A stretch of 64,000 nucleotides of DNA from Acanthosoma haemorrhoidale (Eukaryota > Arthropoda > Insecta > Hemiptera > Acanthosomatidae), in contig OV884014.1 in NCBI GenBank assembly GCA_930367205.1, forward strand, positions 107,180,638 through 107,244,637, in the 5' to 3' direction. This document shows, piece by piece, positions 1 through 12,800 of the stretch. The notes below the pieces were generated by a model. The model saw only the letters and a list, made by a program, of their open reading frames with translations. It searched no databases and was not told where the DNA came from. The position numbers and the translations under genes were made by a program. Each line of letters opens with the position of its first letter. Position 1 is the first letter of the stretch.

Positions 1-3000
1 TTTCTTTATGTCTCTCCTCTAACAAATTATAGTACTCTATCATCCTTCATATATATTTTTGAATAACTTAAATTTTGAAAAATTGGTTGCTGAATGGAAG
101 AGGTGACTTGAGGTTTGTGTGGCAAATACGGATTTATCCTCTACATTTTTTTTTTTCCTTTTTTATTGGAGAGCACTTTTGACAACACTAGGTTGCCATG
201 GTTTGGAGGATGAGAGTGTAGCACTTTCACTACCTTCTTCGCACCTGCACTAACCTGTACTGATTTTAACTATTGCATATTTTAATTTGAGCTCACTTGA
301 GACTTGCAAATAACATAAGTTTGACAAAAATAAACGGATATAATAGGTTGAGGCTTAATATCTCAGGTGAGTTCTTACCTTCCAATAGAAAAATACAATA
401 TAAAATGGATTGTTAAATTTTATATATGTAAATATAGAATTTGAATAGTTACAACTTTCGATGTGTTTCCATGGCGGATTCGTTTGTGACAACTTGATGT
501 GTGACACACCAGAGATGCGGAGGTGGGGGGGGGGGGGGGTACTTTCTGGTTGTTTAGTCAGTTACTTTAGAAAACATCACTAACAGGAATAATTAATTAT
601 TTACAATGCAATTGATTATTTATTTAATAACATATTTAACATAAACAGGAAATAAAATAAGTCATGTATAATGTATTAAACAATTATGGGCTTCCACATT
701 GAATAATTGACATTAATTCATTAATTTTTATCAATTATTTCTTATAGGGTTGTTATTGTTTTTAGAGTAATTGGGACTTCAAATGGAATCTCCAAACTAA
801 AATTCAAGAATAGTTCCATTTTAATATATTCAATCCCAACTGAACAGGAAAAGATAATAAATGAAAGGCATAATTCAAAAACCAATTTTAACAAAATATT
901 ATATTTAAATAATATACATTAAAAATATTCACAATACAGCAAAAATATTCACAGCTGGTCTCACCAAAAATTGAAAAATAGTTTATCTAAATTAAGATCA
1001 AACATTTTTACTGTTGTTGATTTTAAACGTGTACTTATACAAATATTAAATACAAAACTATCTTATTCGTTGTTCATATGTGGAATATACATAATTTGGC
1101 AATGGAAATGAATTTTTTACTCTTAATTCAACGAGCCTTCTAATTACAATATGATGGTAACATTGGACCAAACAAATGTATCGAATAACTAGCTTCGATC
1201 TTAGAATATACATAGTTAAGATGAAACAGCAGAGATTGTGAAAATTAACATCTGAGGAGAAGTGGTTAATAAGGTTTACTATTTGAGATGATTCAGTAAT
1301 AAGATCTAAATCACAAGTAATTCAATAGAAGTCAAAATGTAATATTCTCTTAATGAATGCATTTTATGCAGCTGATCCATCTCCTAAAAAATGTATATAC
1401 TTTTCATAAACATCAAACAGAATATAAGTTAGTGCTAATACAATAAATTAATAAAATCTATTTGAAGACAAATATTACATTTTAGAAAAATACCATTCAG
1501 TTGTTGAAATTCATTGATTATACTTTATCATAAATTAATTTATCCCAGTAGTTCATTGTTTAAAACCACTTTTGTTCTTTTACTGATATCAACATACTAG
1601 TTGGTGTAGTACAGATCGATTTCAAAAGGGCATTGTATACTGTCCCCATATGAGATTGCTTTGAATCGAAATTGGGATTAGGAGTAACCCTCCAGCCTGG
1701 ATACAGATTTAGAAATGGCAAAAGTTTTTGGTTCAGGGTTAAAAAGATTTTATCAAGAATGCCAATGTGCTGAGTAACGCGAGGAATGTCGCTCTTTGGC
1801 AAATTTTGTTAATAATTTATATTAATATATACAAACCTATTCTAAAGAATGTGCAATGCTGCACTTGCGATACCATAATTGCTTCAATGCATATTACTTT
1901 CACAATAGACTGTTATTTACAGTTAAATCAATAATTAATCTTGGTCAAACATTCATAAACGACCCGAGTGCTGGAAATATCCACATGCTCATCAAAAATG
2001 TTTCTCTTCAATTTCATATTCTTCATTAAATAACATCCAGACTCACAAACACAGTTGGTGTTTGTTGAATTGTCCAGTTCAACTGGACATGCTGAATTCA
2101 TTTTATTTTTAATTGAATTGTAATTTGAAAATTGCATCTTTATTCTTGAGAAACAGTTTTACTTCGGAGTTTAATTTTTTCCTTTTGGCATTATTTAAGT
2201 AAATGTTGTATTATCTTATAGAATTGTATTGTATTATATTTGGTTTAATTGCACTACAGTCATAATAGTTTGTTTTTTATTCTTTATTTAAGGTTTTTAT
2301 TCAGTTTTGTCTTATTTAAGAGTTTGGTCTAAGGTGTTATTAATTGTTTTGTTATTATTCGAGTAAATTATTTATTTTAGAGATTTTTTCGTTTTTGTGA
2401 TAATACATTAACAATTGAATTATCGGTAATTTATCAAGCCTTTAAAATATTGTAAGGTTTCATCGCTTTCAAATCGACCACACATTTATAATAATAGTAT
2501 AAGTAACAACTTAAAATATTGTCTGAATTTAGGATCAAATATCTTCTTAGGCATTCAGTACGTTGGTGAAATACAAAAACAAGATCAAGGAATGAAAGTG
2601 CTCTAATGTTATGATGGAAATAAACTGAGATGTTTCCGAAGAAAATGAGCAAATCGCCAGATATATTCAAATGGACATTAAACTATTCTAATAGCACAGC
2701 CTACACTACCTACAAAGTTAAATCTATTATATCTTCATAAATACCATTATTATTTGTACTTCCACTGTCATCAGTATCTGTTAGCCTACCGACGAGTATT
2801 AAAAGAGATAATCTTGCTGTTTTTTTCTCTATTTTCCTTACTAAATTTATAAAAAATTTTTTGGATCAATGGTGATTTTGCATTAGCCAAACTCCATAAT
2901 TAAACCCCTCGCTAATCAATTTAAAAAACTAATTTTTTTAAAGTTATTAGATTGGGCCTTTTCTAAGGCAGTTTACTTTCTCAAATTCTCTTCCAGACAT

Positions 3001-3671
3001 TAACATTTGTATCTAATCCCTTCCCCTTTCCAAATTATCGTTCTTGTATGTATATTCCATTCTTGAGGCACTACAAGGCATTAATAAATAACTAAGTTAA
3101 AGGAATGTTAGAAAACATCATGCCTGGCTCATTTTGGTGGCATGTACATTATTTACTTTTCTTGTACCTTGCTCTAAATAATAACATAGCAAATAGTGAT
3201 GAAATTGAGTTATAAAGTATACACCTCCCAAGCAAGTGCTGTATAATGTACTTCCTCCAGCTCTGTACTTTTAGGGTTGTCATGTCGACTGACCTGCCCT
3301 ACTCACAGAGTCAACATAGGAAAAATGCAGCCTTTCCAAGGAGATATACACGCATGTTGGGATTTATATACTTATCTGCCCAATCACATTAGACTTACTA
3401 CAGTCAATGTATACATTTGAAAGAACAAAGCCTAATGCTTTTCTAATCACTATCTTATGATGAGACATTTATATCCCAAACTAAATAGTATGTTTAGACT
3501 ATTCATTACATTACTTAAAAGCAGTTTACAACCTGTGGCATATGTTGATTGAATTATTTTTTAAAGACTAGATAGAGCCAGGCTAAGATGTTCTAAATGA
3601 GTAACATCAGACCAGGTTCCTCTCAATCTGACAAGAGAAGTTCATTTGTATCTTTGGTCACTTGGCACCGT
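1..3671. other. Downstream flank of the SLC6 gene, no gene called
   Basis: This is AT-rich DNA that must include the 3' UTR of the minus-strand transporter. A 15-G run lies near 525-539. Two minus-strand open stretches (about 1560-1802, with a GWRVTPNPNFD segment, and 1928-2137, with a CVCESGCY segment) look mildly protein-like. I recognise neither, and neither has clear splice sites. Confidence 0.4.
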
Positions 3672-3809
3672 TCACTTGATCACTATGTGGTCGAGACTGT
3701 TGGATTTGACCTTAATCGGCTTCAGCAATGTCTTCATCTCTTTCACCTCCGTCTCTTTTACTGGAGGTGGGATGTCTTCAATTCTCGCCTTTGCAGCATT
3801 ACACAGTTT
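3672..3809 (-). CDS. SLC6 C-terminal exon
   Basis: A T-rich acceptor is followed in phase 0 by [20 protein letters not shown], 45 codons in all, ending HIVIK and TGA. It continues GKNFFK of the TM12 exon as a hydrophilic, Lys-rich cytoplasmic tail, the usual SLC6 layout. The call rests on phase, splice signal, length and composition, because tails diverge. The intron to the previous exon is about 6.5 kb. Confidence 0.7.
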   Translation of the reverse strand, partial: KLCNAAKARIEDIPPPVKETEVKEMKTLLKPIKVKSNSLDHIVIK

Positions 3810-6800
3810 CTTTAAAAAAATAAAATAAAATTATTCTTAATTGTATAAAAATTTTGACAAAATATATAGTCTAAATAAATATATAGTGCTCAATAAGGGA
3901 GGTTGTAATTTTATCACAATAAAGAATTTCATATAAATAGATAATTATATGCTAGTATATAATTATATTTCTATAGCTAAAGGAAAAAATGATCTGACCT
4001 AGTAGTTTGTAGAGAGTCATTTTGCTTGATAGTGACGTTACAGTTGACTAAAACATTCAATATAAAAATACACCCGATGAAACGACTACCCCTATCGAGA
4101 TAAACCAACCCTCTCATCCTCATGAGCAGCTCCGGAATTACGGCGAGCAGACGATCAGCATCCGCTTGGGGTCCGAGGATGGTAATGAGGTCGCAGCATC
4201 TGGACCCTCATCTCAGTTATCATCTGACGTCTGCTCGTAGCATTTCCTTTCTGCTCCTTAGTCACAGAGGCCCCATCTTCTGGCTTTCTCTTCTCAAAGC
4301 AGCCTTCATCATTGCAATAAGGAAATTTTCGATATTCCAGGAATGACCTCTTCATTGTAAGGCGAGCGGAGGATTGGAGAGTGGAGCTCAAGAGAGAATA
4401 TACGGACATTTTCTTTAAGGAAGGGGAGTGATTGGGGGTCACAGGAAAAACAGTACAGTTTTGTATGAAATTCGATAAGGTTTTTGTTTTATTTCTTATG
4501 ACTATAAGACATTGTTGTGCTGTTCTGGATGAGCACAGAATTATTATTTTCCAACCTATAGGTAATTAGTATATGCTTTAAGTGTGTATAAGTGATAAAT
4601 TGAAGTTCCCGACAGATGGTCAGGAACTGTCAGGGGGGAGTTAAAGCCAGAGCCCTGACTATGTCGTATACTAATACGATCATGGAATATAAACAACCCA
4701 TGATCCCCATGTCTGATTATCATCAATAATAAAACAATCTTTTACTGGAGTCAGAATGTGTCGGTGCATTTCCATCTTTCCTTATTATCTTTGTATCTTT
4801 CTTTACCGCCAGCGATTATATTTAACGATATATATATATTGTTGTGATATTTATATGTTGTGAATTTGTGATGTTGCTTTTGATTTAAATTCGAAATTAG
4901 CGGGCATAAAAGGGCGGTAAACGACCCGTGGATCATGGCTATGAAGGGATGAACATTACTTGTTGCTGTTATATCTAATATTTATATTTCTCATAAATAA
5001 TATCAAGAATTAAATTTAAATATTTTAATATTGGATTTGTTAACTTTAAAATAAAAAAAGTTAAAAATATCTGAGACAACTGGCAATGGAAGAAAGAAGA
5101 ATGAAAAAAATCAAGAAGGCAAGAAAAAGACGAGAGTCTTGTCCTTTTTGATCATCCCAGGAGACAAGGTGAGTCTTGTTCTTTTTGACCATCCCAGGAG
5201 ACAAGGTGAGTCTTGTTCTTTTTGATCATCCCAGGAGACAAGGTGAGTCTTGTTCTTTTTGACCATCCCAGGAGACAAGGTGAGTCTTGTTCTTTTTGAT
5301 CATCCCAGGAGACAAGGTGAGTCTTGTTCTTTTTGATCATCCCCAGGAGACAAGGTGAGTCTTGTTCTTTTATCATCCCCAGGAGACAAGGTGAGTCTTG
5401 TTCTTTTTGATCATCCCCAGGAGACAAGGTGAGTCTTGTTCTTTTTGATCATACCCAGGAGACAAGGTGAGTCTTGTTCTTTTTGATCATCCCCAGGAGA
5501 CAAGGTGAGTCTTGTTCTTTTTGATCATCCTATGAGACAAGCATGTGGAAGAACAGTAGATGGAAGAAGATTTTGTAAAGAAAGAAGGATTGAGATGATA
5601 GCAGTAGACGTTTACTGATAGCGTGGCATAACAGCAACAAAGGAAGAATTCGCGGAAGAACAAAGAAGAGAAAAGGACATAAAAATTAGTAAATATTGAG
5701 GTAAAATAGAAAATTTGTTTTAACATTGTAATTTTGTCACAGACGTGCTTATGTATATAAATTAATGAAAAGTAATGTAATTAAACAACTTTCCTTTTGC
5801 CAGAATTCCTTTTTATATTAACAGAACCTTTAAAACCTCAGATTAATTTAAATATAAACAATATAGATAAAAAACATAACAATACATATAAGTTATGTTT
5901 AGACTGAAGAGATCACATAAAAAAAGGGGGGTGGGGTTGGGTAGTAAAACACAAGACAACTGTTCGAAATCAACTGGCTTTATTATTAATTTATCTTCTA
6001 TATATACATTTGGTTTGCATGGCTTACTAACTACATGGGCTGTGTTGTTGTTTACAGTTCTGATATGCTTACAGGCAGTTAACTCCCTCCATCCAGTTCC
6101 TTTGTAAGAAGGAACTTTCAAAATAATAATCATAGTAACAACAACTCAATACATGACTGTAATAATGATACCTGAACAGAACATAGTCATTTGAGAAAAA
6201 TAATGTGAAAAATGCAGAGATACTGGATCAGTTGGAGACACTAAACCCACTGGTCGTCCAAAAATAAGCCGTTCAAATGTCAATATCGAAGCAGTGCATG
6301 AGAGTGTTGTTGAAAATCCAGGAACATCAATTCGGCGTCGTAGACAAGAATTGCAAATTTCAAGAAGCTCTCTACAGTGTATAATCACTAAAGATCTGGG
6401 TCTCCATGCTACAAAAATCAGCTAACACAACAATTGAAGCCTAATGGCCATACACAGTGAAGAGAGTTCGTTGAATGTCCTATTGAACATCAACAAGTGG
6501 ATGCTGATTTTTCTAGCAAAATTATCCTAAGCAATGAAGCACATTTTCATCTTGATGGCTTTGTTAATCGACAAAATTGTCGCATTTGGGGTTCGTGTGA
6601 TTGTCAAAAAACAAATGCATCCGCAACGTGTCACTGTTTGGTGTGGATTTTGGGTTGGAGGCATCATTGGACCGTACTTTTTTGAAAATGAGGCTGGTCA
6701 AGCAGTGACTGTTACTGGTTCTCGATATTGCGACATCATAACACAGTTCTTTGTGCCGAAATTGGATGATATTGATGTGGCCAATATGTGGTTCCCACAT

Positions 6801-9800
6801 GCCATACAGCCCATCGAAACAATTCAAATACTGCATGAGACATTTCAAGGTCGTGTACTATCTTGTTTTGGTGATCACAATTGGCCCCCTAGATCGTGTG
6901 ATTTAGCACCTTTAGATTTCTTTTTATGGGGTTATTTGAAGTCAAAGGTGTATGTCAACAAGCCCACATCCACCCGTGCATTAAAAGAGGAAATTCAACG
7001 CTGCATCAACGAAGTTCAGCCACATTTATGCCAAATGGTCATGGAAAATTTTGACAAAAGAGTGCTTATGTGCCAGCAAAGTGGTGGAGGCCATTTGCCC
7101 AATGTGTGATTCCATAAATAACCCTATCCTATTTACTTTATAATTCAATAAAAAAATAACAACAAAAATACTAAAAACTGTGTTTTCTATTTAAATCAAA
7201 TCTTGCGTTAATTCTGGGACATCGTTTATAACAAAAAAAATACATATACACAGAAAAAACGAATTACCAAATGCTGCTCCACAGAAATCATTGAACTGTA
7301 TCCAAAACAAAAATTAAGTGCTATATACAGAGGTGTAATGAAATAAACGGTTTCTCCTGTATTTGTACAATAGATAAAGTTACAATGATGATACATCTGT
7401 TACAGAAAAAAACAACAATAGTAACATTAATGAATGGAGCCTCGTGGCGTGTCTGACTGCCACAGTCCGGCCCGCGACGAGATACCAGCGGCACGCGAAG
7501 TTCCTCGAGATGGACGGCATAAGTGCGAAAAGGAAAGTTAGCGTCCCGGATGGTGAACAAATTATGTTCCCTGATAGCGGTAATTTGGTAAAGTCCCTCA
7601 TACCACGCGATGGTTTTAGTCCTGGCTGTCCGTAACCGCCAATATACCGTCGTCCCCAGCGTCAATGGACCTGTTAAAATTCCCAGCCTGCTATTAGTCT
7701 ACCCGTGTTTGCTTACGTCGGATTAACCGTTCGCGGACTCGTGCCCATGTCCCCTGCCGTTCCTCCCGTGCCTGGGCCAACTATGCCTGAAGCTCCTGAT
7801 CGTGAACAGTGACCTCCGTCCCGCCGCCGTTGTCCAAAAACAATTTCGATAGGGGATAGCCCCGTCGCTCCATAGATGGTGTAGTTGTAGGCGACCACCG
7901 CCGTGGCATCGCATCGTAGGGTACCAGTTGACGCCCGAGCTTAAGCAATCTCTTGAGGTGCTCCCCTAACGTGTTGTGGAGTCGCTCCACCGCGCCTCTG
8001 TGACATATGATGGGGGTATTTAAGTGCAAGGTGATACCCAACTCCTTACTCCGATCGCGGATGAAGGCATTGTCGGATTCCCTCCCGCGATACGAGGTGA
8101 TATCGTCGGGCACACCATAGGTCGTGCACTACTGTAAAAAGCATTCCCATATGGCCCCTGGGGTTTTTGCTTCGACTGGGTAGGCCATCGAAAGTATACT
8201 GAAGGTATCAATGGTGGTTAACCATGACTGCCCTTCGTTTGAATAGAGATCTAGTTGTATGGACCGGGGTGGTTCTGGCGGAGTGTCCGTGACTACCTGT
8301 GCCGCCATGGGGGGTTTACGGTCATACTTTGCTTGTTGGCATACCTCACACCGTGCGACGCACTCATGTACGGTACTCCCCATAGACCTCCAAAAATACA
8401 ACAACTTCGGGGCACGGAGGGTCTCTTCAATACCACGGTGGTTCGTTTTGCCGGTGTGGTGGTCGGTAACGAGACGCCGTTGCATTATGCTATCCGTGAC
8501 CGTGTCGACCTGTCAGACTCAAAGATGGTAAATTAACCCATTGTTCCACTCTCATTTACTGTATACTATAAGTGAATAACTGTTCAACTTTTCCCTGAAT
8601 AAAGTGCTATTTTATTATTATTTAGGATCTAGAGAAATATATACGCACTTGTTCAACTAATCAAAATCTTTATTTCTGCTACGTACAAAGTTCTATATAT
8701 CTGTACATGGAGGTTTTCAGATACAACTAAACGTCACTAGACATTTCGACCAAAATGAGTACCCGACTTGCTAGTGATGCTTCTCTCTCTTTTGGGTAAC
8801 CGCATTTTCTGCCCCACTTAGTTTAAAACTTACAATTTGATTTTTTTTTCTGACTTACACACTAATACTATACACAATACTTGTTTGATTCTAGTACATG
8901 CTGTACACAACACAACACATCACTTGATCAAGTGACTGACTTTGCTTTTCAATTTTACCCACCCATCACAAAACCTTTAAAGCACGATGGAAGCTGATGA
9001 AGTTTACAGTATGAATTACAGCAGCCTTTAGCCAATTACTGTTGATGTACAATCAAACTTGGATTCTCTCCCTCACTATAAAGAGCGATAGGGATTTGAA
9101 GAAATCTGTGAACGCTGGGGTTTGCTTGGAAAAATAACATTCAATTGGACCCTCAACTGGCGGTGATGATTCATCTCTGCTGGTGGTTTTTCACAGGAAA
9201 GAGGTGTTGCTTTGTAACGAAATAGGATGTTCTATACCTTTTCCTCAATAGAATCAGTGTCATTTCCAGCAGCCTTTAGCCTATGTTTTAGAGTTTGAAC
9301 ATTAAGTTCAGCTAGGCCATTAGTGTCAGGAAGTCCAGGTCCTATAACCTTTTGTAATATCCCATTGACAGTGCAGTATGTGCAGAATTCTTGTGAAGAT
9401 GGAGGCATTGTCAGAGACAACTACTCGAGGATACTCATGTAAAGCGAGGTGGCAGTAGAACTACTCCATGGTGGTTTGGATCTGAGCCCACTAGGTCTTA
9501 GCACCCACTACAACCAGATAGAAATGATTTTCAAATGGACCCGCATAGTCCAAGTAAATTCTTTCCCAATTATCCTGTGGAGAATCCCAAGGATGAACTG
9601 AAACCTTGGGGTATTTGTCCGAGTTTCATATCTCTTAACCTCTCGATATCTCTATCAACATTCAGCCCATAGATTGAGCAGCGAGCAAGCTGCTTCATCT
9701 TGTTCATTTCAAGGTGAGTACACTTATATTCCCAATTATTACTGATTTATTCATATCTGTCAATGTTTTACACTTTACAGAAGTTAGTTTTAGCAAACAG

Positions 9801-12800
9801 TTAAAAAACATGTGAATCCTAAAAAATATCAGTTTTGAATTTAGTAAAATGCTTTTGATGACTACAAGAATTTAAAAATAATTAAACTGTGAAATATATG
9901 CTAATTAAAAACGAGATTTAGCAATGTTGTAACTACTACTATGCTGAAAGTTTATCAATAAGAAGGTATACAATTACAAAAAAATAAAAAAAGTATTTCA
10001 AGTCTCTCCACAATTTTATTTTCAAAACTCCGAGCACTTTTACATCGCCATCATCAAGATTGGCTAAAACTCTAGTGGATGGACCCCAAAAGCAATGAAA
10101 TTTTCACAGGCTTTGACCTCTCCATTATGATTTTGCCCAGCCTTGAAGTAAGTAATGTACTCGTAAGATGCTGAAAACGCTCAGCGTTTTTATAAATAAA
10201 ATTGTGGGGAGACGTGACAACTAGTTTTATTTTCTTGTTTCATCACTGTCTGATAGACACCATAAAATATTCAATTACCTTAAAGAAGTTCTTGCCCTCT
10301 GCTAGCATGGTGACGTAGACTAGAATGATAGGGATGCAGAGGAGGCATATCGCAGTGACAAGCCACCCAACACCGTCCGCCCACAGCGGGAACTGATAGC
10401 CGTTGTCCAACGACAGCCCTGTATAGTCAAGGATGCTGAACAGCCAAACCAACTATCAACAAAATATATTTTCATTTTTATTAAATTTATTTCTTAGATT
10501 CTATTCAGATAAAAAAAAGTTTTATTTTTGTAGCAGTCATGACTTTATTATTTCATGAAAAATTTTAATTTATTTTTGACCATTTAGTCATCAGACATAA
10601 TTGATTAACTCCAAGGTTTATTTGTTGATCTTTAACAAAAGATGGGATGCATTTGTGATGGAGCTATGGTGATAGACCCAAACAAACAGCTAGCGATAAG
10701 TATTTAGGTAACCCCTACTTCAAACTTGCGAGATAACAAAGCTGTTAGGAGTGGACCCTCTAACAAGAGATAAGAACTGGGTTTGTTTATTATTTCAATT
10801 GAAAAGCTCATATCCCCGTTAAATCTATACATCTCAAATTAATGATATAAATATTGTTATGTTTTTATCTAAATTGTTTATTTTTTATTTATTATCTGAT
10901 GTTTTGTAGGTTCTATTAATATACAAAGAGTAAAAACTCAGGCAAAAGGAAAATTAGATAATAAAAAATTTTCTTTAATTTATGTAAAAGTACGTCTGTG
11001 ACAAATTACAATGGTTTATTAACTAAATTTTTATTTTACCTTAATATTATTCGCGACTGGTCAGATTTACTAATTTTTATGTACTTTTCTTCTTGCTTCT
11101 TCAACTTGGTCGGCCATGCGATCAGTAATATCCAATTATATCAACTCAATCCTCTTGCCCTGATAAAACTATTCTTCCTATAACTGTTCTCCCACATTTC
11201 AAATCACCATTAAATAAGAAAATTTCATTGTTCTACCAATTTCACTCTCTTAATTTTAACAGTCCTTGTCTCATGAGCTCCCCAATAGAACAACAACTCA
11301 CGCCCTCTTCTGTTTCAAACCTCCCTCTTTTGTTATCCACTGGTCGTTTGCCGCCCTTTTATGCCCACTAATTACAAATTTAATTCAAAGGCAACATTAC
11401 AAATTCACATCTAAATATCACAACAATATATTATTATGTTCTTTGAATATTATATGATAATTTTATTTTTTATTCTTTTACTTTATTTTATTTACTTATT
11501 ATCTGATTTTTTTTTAGGTTCTACTAACAAAATTAAATCTTGCAAAAAGATGAATTTAATTTTACAAACATAACAAAAGAAATAAACTTATATTAATTAT
11601 ATAAATACTTGTGTATTAATTCGATTCCTTTTCTTCTTCAATGGTCTTCTTTTTATTCAAATTTATAATTCTTCTCTTCGTGCTATTTCTCTTCCGTTCC
11701 GTTTCAAGTTAACAACCACTAACCAGCAAAGTTTTTAAGTTTTTCTTATTCACAATCTCAAGCTAATAACATGTATTACAGGCTGATGCCAAAGCTAGAT
11801 GAGTATAATTCTCAGTGTGTTTTCATTATCACAACCACAACAATACTAATTATAACTGGCTAAACTAGAGAGTAATTCTGTGTGTGTTTCTATCATCACA
11901 ACCACCAGTAGACTGTCTTTTGTTTTTCCTTTCCACTCTCAATTGTTTTTATTTGCCTTCTTGATTCAAGGTTGGATTAAATATTATATAAAAACTCCAC
12001 AATATCTAATATCACAACAATATATAGCAATATAAATGTTTCGGGTTATAATATAAGCACAAAAATTCTGAGAGAGCAAGTTCTCGGAGGCTTAACGAGA
12101 TGTATGTAGTAATAAGGTTTAATAAAGGAGTTTTAAGAACCGATAACAAAACTTAATTCATGTGGTGGGGAATTGACAACACATGATAATGAAAAGGAGA
12201 TCTCTAACATTCAACATTCATGAATACTTCAAAGGTATGTTTTCATTGAGGTAAACCAGGTTGTTGGCTAGCTGTTAATATCTGGTAAACTTCAGATAGA
12301 TAACAGAAAATCCAAATTCTGTTTTGACAAACAGGAAATCAATATTCGAGACTAATCTATATGAATTGTAAGAATATAGGTATGATTTAAGAGAGGGGGT
12401 ATTAATAAGAATTTTTTTTTTTTCCAGTAATATTTCGTAACAAGTGCTTCGACCAAATTATTTTCTGAGGTATATATAAGTTGTACTTTCTTATATTTCA
12501 GTACAATATAATCAAAAGAGATCAGAATATGTTCAATAGAATTTAATTATTTACTGGAAAGATATAATTGTGAAAATCATATGTATTGTTGTTGTTTGTT
12601 AAACAAATTTCTGTTATCATGAAACACTGTCATATGTACTATTTAGTGCTTAGCTCTTATTGTTGCATAAATCAATAAATTATCAATAATTATGAATTAG
12701 ACAGGCGGTAAAGCAAATATGCATTAAAAGTGAATAATTTTGTGAAAACCCTCGCTTACAAATATGAGCAATGGAGCAGCTACCACCCAACAAAACTTGA

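Noticed and set aside
4155..4442. Possible C-terminal exon of the SLC6 gene
   Set aside because: No acceptor in the required phase; the exon at 3672-3809 fits phase, splice signal and length.
5152..5427. 91-codon minus-strand frame of repeated SPCLLG / KEQD units
   Set aside because: Pure product of the 37-bp minisatellite; the period is not a multiple of three.
5132..5540. CRISPR-like array
   Set aside because: There are no variable spacers; it is a simple tandem minisatellite in eukaryotic DNA.
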